Below are positions 58,999 to 64,000 of a DNA stretch of 64,000 nt, one piece after another. Each line of letters starts with the position of its first letter. The stretch's first letter is position 1. A model generated the notes under the pieces. The model was given only the letters and a program-made list of their open reading frames with translations. It was not told where the DNA came from and did no database searches. Source of the stretch: Hymenopus coronatus (Eukaryota; Arthropoda; Insecta; Mantodea; Hymenopodidae); NCBI GenBank assembly GCA_030762935.1, contig CM060893.1, positions 8,724,001 to 8,788,000 of the forward strand. Reading direction: 5' to 3'. Both the position numbers and the translations under genes were made by a program.

Positions 58999-59858
58999 TT
59001 TACTTTCTCTATACGTACTATGTACATAGTGTATAGAGAAGGTATTGCATTATACCCAAAAATTCGATACCAAGATTTCACCAGAAATACATTTTTTGAG
59101 ACCACCTGAATCCATAAAAAGCATTTTTAGGAAAATGTCCATGTGTGGGTCTGACAGTCTGTGTGTATGTCTGTGGGCAGCATACTCAAAAACGAAAAGA
59201 CTGTTAAATACCAAACTTGGTATTTAAGTTCAGTATCTTCCAAGGATGTGACACAAAGATTTTCAAGAAAATCCCCCCACCCCCAACTACCCTTCACATG
59301 GAAAAATTTCCGAAAATTTTGATTTTCTAAATAATGGTTCTAATGATTTTGATTAAAATATCATATATTAAAGATATATACTTGACAAATAGTATGTATA
59401 TCTTACATTTTCTGAGAATAGCCTCTGAAGACTACTTTATTCTGGATGAATTTTACGGAATTTTTTGTAACTGGTAAACCATAAGAGATAGACAAAAACT
59501 TACCACACCAAAAAATGTAGAGCACACAATGTATGTTATATACATTTTTTCTTGGAGTTGATCGTTTTTTTAGATATTCCTTGTTTTAGCCTTAAAAAAC
59601 ATACTTTTCCCATACAGGAATTTGTCAGCTCCTGTCCATACAAAGGAACTTCAGTCACATAGCAGCCATCTTTTGCTATCACTTTAACCTACGTTACTCC
59701 CTTATTTCGCTTCTACTTACAGGGAAGCAAGTAAATAAGACTATTTCTGCTAATTGTTTCTCGCTTAGCATGAAGTAAATAGAAGCATAAACTTTTTAAC
59801 AAAAATTTGTTGCAGAGATGTAGAGAAAGTCATGTGAATGGATTACATCAGTTTTTTT
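58999..59858 (+). repeat. ~900-bp dispersed repeat, full copy
   Basis: It starts exactly where the previous copy ends (actttctctatacgtactat) and runs to gtgaatggattacatcag. Confidence 0.9.
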
Positions 59859-59867
59859 TCTGTTAAA

Positions 59868-59985
59868 TAGGGATACTATGGGAGAGAAAGCCAAGTCATA
59901 TTTTTGTTTTCAATGTATTTTCACTGTAAAAAATCACAGCTTGATCTGTGACACCAATGTAACAATTGCCCCTTGTTAGAGCTGC
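59868..59985. repeat. partial copy of the 25735-26131 element
   Basis: It shares atgggagagaaagccaag, ttttcactg and acaattgccccttgtta with the right side of the element at 25735. Confidence 0.5.
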
Positions 59986-60147
59986 AGTCTAAACTTTTCT
60001 GGCCCATTATATGTCATCTTTTGTTTATACTCTTGCAGGTCAAGTATATATCATTAGTAGTAATTTGGTGTCATTAGAGCATATCATAATAAAATAAAAG
60101 GATTCAACTGTCTTAAGTGTTGTACACAATCAAACATATCATCTTTT

Positions 60148-61345
60148 TTCCAATGAGAATGCTCATATGCTCCTACAGTTAAATTTGGTGCAAAATGAAA
60201 TGCTCAAAATCTGCTGCATACATTGCGATCTTGGTGGTAATCTATACCATTTCAAGAGCTTACAAGAGAAATTGTCAAATATTCAAAATATTTGACTGTT
60301 TACAACATGGCCTTATTTGCTTTCAAAACTTTCAAAGATATTAAAAGTATTGGAAGCAATTTGACACAAATTTCATAGTGTACAAGGAACTTTAAACTGT
60401 TCATTAATATCCAAAAACATGGGCATTAAAATTAATATTATAAGATATATGTTCTATTCAATGCCTGCGGATCTTAGCTGTATTGATATATAAATGAATA
60501 TGGGAACAAAAAGATTTGAGTAATCATAAAAACAGAGAGGTTAATTGATGGTTTACATTGATTTAAAACATTTTATTTGTTGTGATTCTGTTCACCATTA
60601 ATCTAAATACACAGTAATTTATACTAAAATTTGTAGAAACTGTTATTTGCGTTAACTGTGTGTGAGCTAAAGATTAGTCTTAAAACTCCAATACTGCATA
60701 GCTTTAGCTCTCTATGTTAACATTCTGTCCATGAGCACAGAGAGTTGAAGGTCTGTTGGTTTGAATCCCAGCTGCAGCAATGGATGTTTTAAGTTTAATT
60801 TTGACTATGGATTCACCATATGTTCCATATTAATTTACACAAAATTATTATCAATATATTTTCTTTATGCTTGCTGGCGGGAGATAAGGTAAGTTATTTA
60901 TTGTACAGTTTTTTAGATTTCATATTGTCCCAAAATATATCACAAATTTAAAGGATATTGTAGCACAATCTTTAGCCAAATGATTTAAAGTCTTATTGCA
61001 CCAGAGTGCTTAAGAATGTTCCTAAGGAAGCGTTTTAGTTCTCCTTTGAAATTTTACTTCAATGAAATCATTTATTTTAATGAAGCACTGATCCAAAAGT
61101 GGCATCTTCAAGTCTATTACAGGCTGGGCGAGGATAATTTTCCCAATGTACCATATTTATCCAAATAAAGACATTGTGATATATGTTTTCCGAATACCAT
61201 ATGGGGGAAAAGTAAGTTTCAAACTTTGCAGGTATGGCAGTGGCAAAGGCTGGGGGGGAATGGTATAGATTACCACCAAGATCACAATGTATGCAGCAGA
61301 TTTTGAGCATTTCATTGAGCATATGAGCATTCTCATTGGAAAAAA
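60148..61345. repeat. inverted pair of ~100-bp segments 1 kb apart
   Basis: 60148-60252 (ccaatgagaatgctcatatg ... cttggtggtaatctatacca) is the inverse of 61258-61345. The right segment belongs to the 61149-62717 element, so the left is probably a fragment of another copy in opposite orientation. Confidence 0.7.
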
Positions 61346-61682
61346 GATCACTCTCCTAGATTAAAGTAAAATTAGAGAACTTTCTTTCACATTGGTGGTT
61401 GCACATAATCTTGCATTGGAAGTCAGTGGTCAAACAAGAAAAAGAGAGGTTAGCTGCTCAGTACAGTTTATGCACAAATTCAAACTAGATAAAATGTTTT
61501 ACGGTATGTGAAGTCTCAACAGAAATGAACATCCATAAATAATTATTGCTACAGTTACACTGCACCACCACCGCTGCCATCACATTCTATTATTGCATGT
61601 ACTGTACATTTTGTTCTCCCTTCACCCACTCACAATGTGAATTTCTGCACAAATTCAAATTAGGTGATATTAATTTGTTGAG

Positions 61683-62345
61683 TTGGTTTTTTAACACTAC
61701 ATCTCTTACATTTTTATTATGAGGGACTAGTTTCGAAAGCCTGTGCTTCCATTTTCAACCTCACAGGTCCAACGGCCATTGCTGGTTGCATTTGCTTGTG
61801 TTCTCTTTTCTAGTGGCAAAATGATGAACTTCTTAACTAATCTGTCTACTGGTGGGATTTGAAAGTTTATTACGTCATCTTTGTTTTTCCATATGAGGTT
61901 GTTTTCTCAGGTTATGAATTCCATGTGTCCTGACATGGTTTTTAGCAATTTTGGATTTTGATCTAGGTTATGGTTTTCTTTCCAGAAGTGAAATGCTACT
62001 GCCGATTTATCTTGTTTCAATTTTAGGTGTCTAAAGTGCTCTTTGGATCTGAATTTTAAACTTCTTTTTGTTTGTCCTATGTAGAACTTTTCATAATTTG
62101 TGCATTTAATTTGACATATTCCTGATCTATTTTCTGGTGAAATTTCATCTTTTATTTTTGAATTTAGTAACTTTTATCACAGAAGATCTGTTTGTTGGAG
62201 CCAGGGTGATGTTTTGTTCTTTGAAGATCTTTTTGCATTTTCTAAGTGGTAAGTGAATTTTTTGAATGTGTTGATTTGTGTTTTCCTGGTGTTAGGGTAG
62301 TTACTTCTTGTATGGTTTTTTTGTGCTTTGCTTTGTTAAATTTCT
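61683..62345 (-). mobile_element. Penelope-like element remnant with GIY-YIG region
   Basis: On the minus strand the order is linker (KIFKEQNITLAPTN), then, after a frameshift, GICQIKCTNYEKFYIGQTKR with a weakened GIY and an intact YIG, then KFRSKEHFRH. The layout matches the PLE at 46136. Upstream RT sequence is absent. The copy carries frameshifts and ends with hammerhead-like motif E. Confidence 0.75.
61716..61767 (-). ncRNA. hammerhead-ribozyme-like motif E (U3-A8 variant, best stem I)
   Basis: On the minus strand stem I TGTGAGG (61765-61759) pairs with CCTCATA (61724-61718), seven pairs including one G-U. The core TTGAAAA (61758-61752) and the extra T (61751) follow. Stem II is GGAAGC (61750-61745) with GCTTTC (61740-61735) and loop ACAG. 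GAAA is at 61734-61731. Stem III is the palindrome ACTAGT (61731-61726), then the cleavage-site C (61725). Confidence 0.6.
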
Positions 62346-62717
62346 TGTATACAAGGTTCTCTTCCAAGGTAAAAGCATTTACGATGTGTTATATTATGTT
62401 GTCTAAATACAAAATCATATCCATCATCGTTACAGTTAAGTCACCGCCACCATTTACCCATAATCATACATTTTCATACTCCCCTCTTAAGCAACCACTT
62501 AAAACGTGAATTTCTGCTCAAATTCAAATTAAGTACAAAAATAAATAAGGGAATTAGTCAGTTTAACAGTCCATTAGTTGTTCAAAATATATGGCAAACC
62601 TTAAAATTTCATTTGAAAGTTCTTTTTATATACCTATGTCGTATGTAGATGGTATGCTAAATTCCAAAATTAAGTTCTGAAAAATGGGAGTTGTCTTGTA
62701 TTCGGATAAATACGGTA

Positions 62718-63364
62718 ATTGGTCACTTATTACTCAACGCCTTTGCCAATATGGATGTCAATTTATGTCCAGTTTAAAATGTAAAATAAGCAATAGGCAT
62801 CTGTGTGTACATGCATTTAATGCTTATTTAACCGTAATGTTTTAAAAACTCTCTCTCAATTTCCAAATCATTGTCATACAGAAAAAGGTTCTCCAAATTT
62901 TATGAAATAATGTTAAAAGCCCATACATTTCTTTCCTGAGATAACTTATTTGCTATATTACTAGTTGAAGCCATGGTTAGCACTGGCTATACACATTTGA
63001 AGTGTGCTTTTTAATCAGCTAAAAAAAATCTTTCTGAACCCCAAAACAGCTAAATAAATACCCAGTTCTGCTGAGTGTAAACAGCACTTACAAATAGCTA
63101 ATAAGGAGCCAAAATAAGCTACAGCTAACATGGAAACTTTGCTTGAAATATATTCTGAAGCACACACAAATAAAAATGCTGACGACAGAAGTTTGGCTTA
63201 TTTGCAGCCAGCTATGTCCCACAATATGGCATGCAAGTATATTGTTGTTGGTAACAAATTGAATCATAAGACCTTGAACTAAAGAAATGCTTTGGTTAGG
63301 CTATATCCTTTGTATGAACAAAAAACTGACTGATTCACTAATGAGGTGCATTTGTTGCTCAGAA
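62718..63364. other. intron sequence, nothing recognised
   Basis: AT-rich; followed by a 70-nt piece of the ~900-bp repeat start (cttgtacatagtgcatagag...cacccaaaaattcaat, about 63368-63420). Confidence 0.5.
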
Positions 63365-63424
63365 TGACTTGTACATAGTGCATAGAGAAGATATTGTATT
63401 GCACCCAAAAATTCAATTCTGAGA

Positions 63425-63770
63425 CTTCATTGGAACTATTATGGTCAATTAGTGTTGATTGTTTTTTCACGCAAGCCATTTGCAGGACAGGAGTTGGATA
63501 GGTAGTTTGCTATACTATGAATCTTGGTACTTAAAGTACTTACAATATTGTAAGTTGCCATATTTGAGATCTTGTGGTTTACTGGGAAAGTGTGGGTCAA
63601 GAAATTTAATGCCATTCTGGCATGCAGCCATGGTAGATCAGTGGTAGAGCAACTGGCTAGAGACCTGGAGATCCGTGCTTCAAATCCCGACTATGGCATT
63701 GAATTTTTCTGACTACCTATCCAGCTCCTATGCTACAGACGGCTTGTGTGAAATAACAATTATTCAACTC
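63425..63770. repeat. fold-back repeat with tRNA-like arms (family D)
   Basis: It contains ttgttttttcacgcaagcca, ccatggtagatcagtggtag and gcttgtgtgaaataacaatt, ending about 200 nt before the last exon. Confidence 0.8.
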
Positions 63771-63965
63771 TCTTCATATTACATTGTTTTGGAATTTCAA
63801 ACATTAAACCCTTATTATGCATATGATAGTTTGCTGGTCAGAGGGAAGTTTTACAGATTTCAGTTTGGTATAGTCATCACTGGGTATTTTTATGTTCATG
63901 TATTTAATGTGTAAATATTAATATCATTACTGTTTAAAATACATGAAATGAATATTGTGTTGCAG

Positions 63966-64000
63966 CCATACATTCTTCCTGACGAGCTGCGAAGAGAACT
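63966..64000 (+). CDS. Actn: alpha-actinin exon, partial: start of EF-hands 3-4
   Basis: The acceptor is attgtgttgcag and the exon enters in phase 0. The 35 bases visible read PYILPDELRRE and part of Leu, and the window then ends. This continues RILAGDK from the exon 8.8 kb upstream. The remaining C-terminal EF-hand and the terminal SDL-type PDZ ligand, if present, lie beyond the window. Confidence 0.95.

Larger units (their letters stand above)
61149..62717. mobile_element. DNA-transposon-like element with inverted ends, containing a PLE insertion
   Basis: The left end taccatatttatccaaata (61149) and the inverse of the right end, taccgtatttatccgaatac (62717 backwards), match as terminal inverted repeats. 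Similar AC-rich sequence (accaccaccgctgcc; accgccaccattt) and the phrase gtgaatttctgc.caaattcaaatta occur on both sides of the PLE remnant near 61640 and 62508. No transposase is visible. Confidence 0.5.

Noticed and set aside
55127..63965. Search for an alternative EF-hand exon
   Set aside because: No EF-loop-like frame with splice sites was seen; the intron is repeats and AT-rich sequence.

Overview
The window is eukaryotic, animal and almost certainly arthropod. It carries an intron-rich alpha-actinin gene (Actn) on the + strand. The predicted protein reads like insect alpha-actinin: the actin-binding CH domains, spectrin rod and EF-hand region are all recognisable, and all introns examined are GT-AG. 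Exons are G+C-rich islands in AT-rich introns of about 0.1 to 10 kb. The introns are packed with transposable-element debris, so most long open frames outside the exons are repeat fragments or chance frames.

Gene layout: the first coding exon lies upstream of the window. Exons follow at 11182-11416 (CH1), 16305-16479 (CH1/CH2), 18166-18326 (CH2), 25237-25322 and 31949-32034 (two alternative 86-nt versions of the same CH2-end exon), 35761-35853, 35960-36190, 37507-37805, 40833-41004, 42977-43213, 48593-48677, 50883-50986, 51460-51587 and 51884-52007 (neck and spectrin repeats), 54842-55126 (EF-hands 1-2), and a partial exon at 63966-64000 that runs off the window. Using one of the two 86-nt exons, the splice phases join into 805 codons without a stop before the last partial exon. 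86 is not a multiple of three, so using both or neither breaks the frame: a built-in mutually exclusive pair.

Region 1-11 kb is upstream intron made of a dispersed ~900-bp repeat in both orientations, a degenerate mariner, a fold-back element (4628-5439) and a ~630-bp insertion carrying a hammerhead-ribozyme-like motif. Region 11-35 kb contains LINE fragments (RT motifs FADDL and YADDT), three copies of a rearranged mariner, a second mariner fold-back, a piggyBac-like TTAA element, several hairpin elements and tRNA-derived SINEs. Region 35-55 kb has most rod exons, more LINE pieces (RNase H and zinc-knuckle parts), two Penelope-like element (PLE) remnants with GIY-YIG endonuclease sequence, and a minisatellite of exactly 24 copies of a 58-bp unit just before the EF-hand exon. 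Region 55-64 kb is one large intron with a long hairpin, tandem copies of the ~900-bp repeat and a third PLE remnant.

The most striking non-gene signal is a set of six hammerhead-ribozyme-like motifs, at least three at PLE ends. In four copies the very short stem III is a perfect self-complementary palindrome, but with a different sequence each time. The core C3-G8 pair is replaced by U3-A8 in three copies. Both patterns look like covariation under structural constraint. All calls are from reading the sequence; no search or folding program was run.
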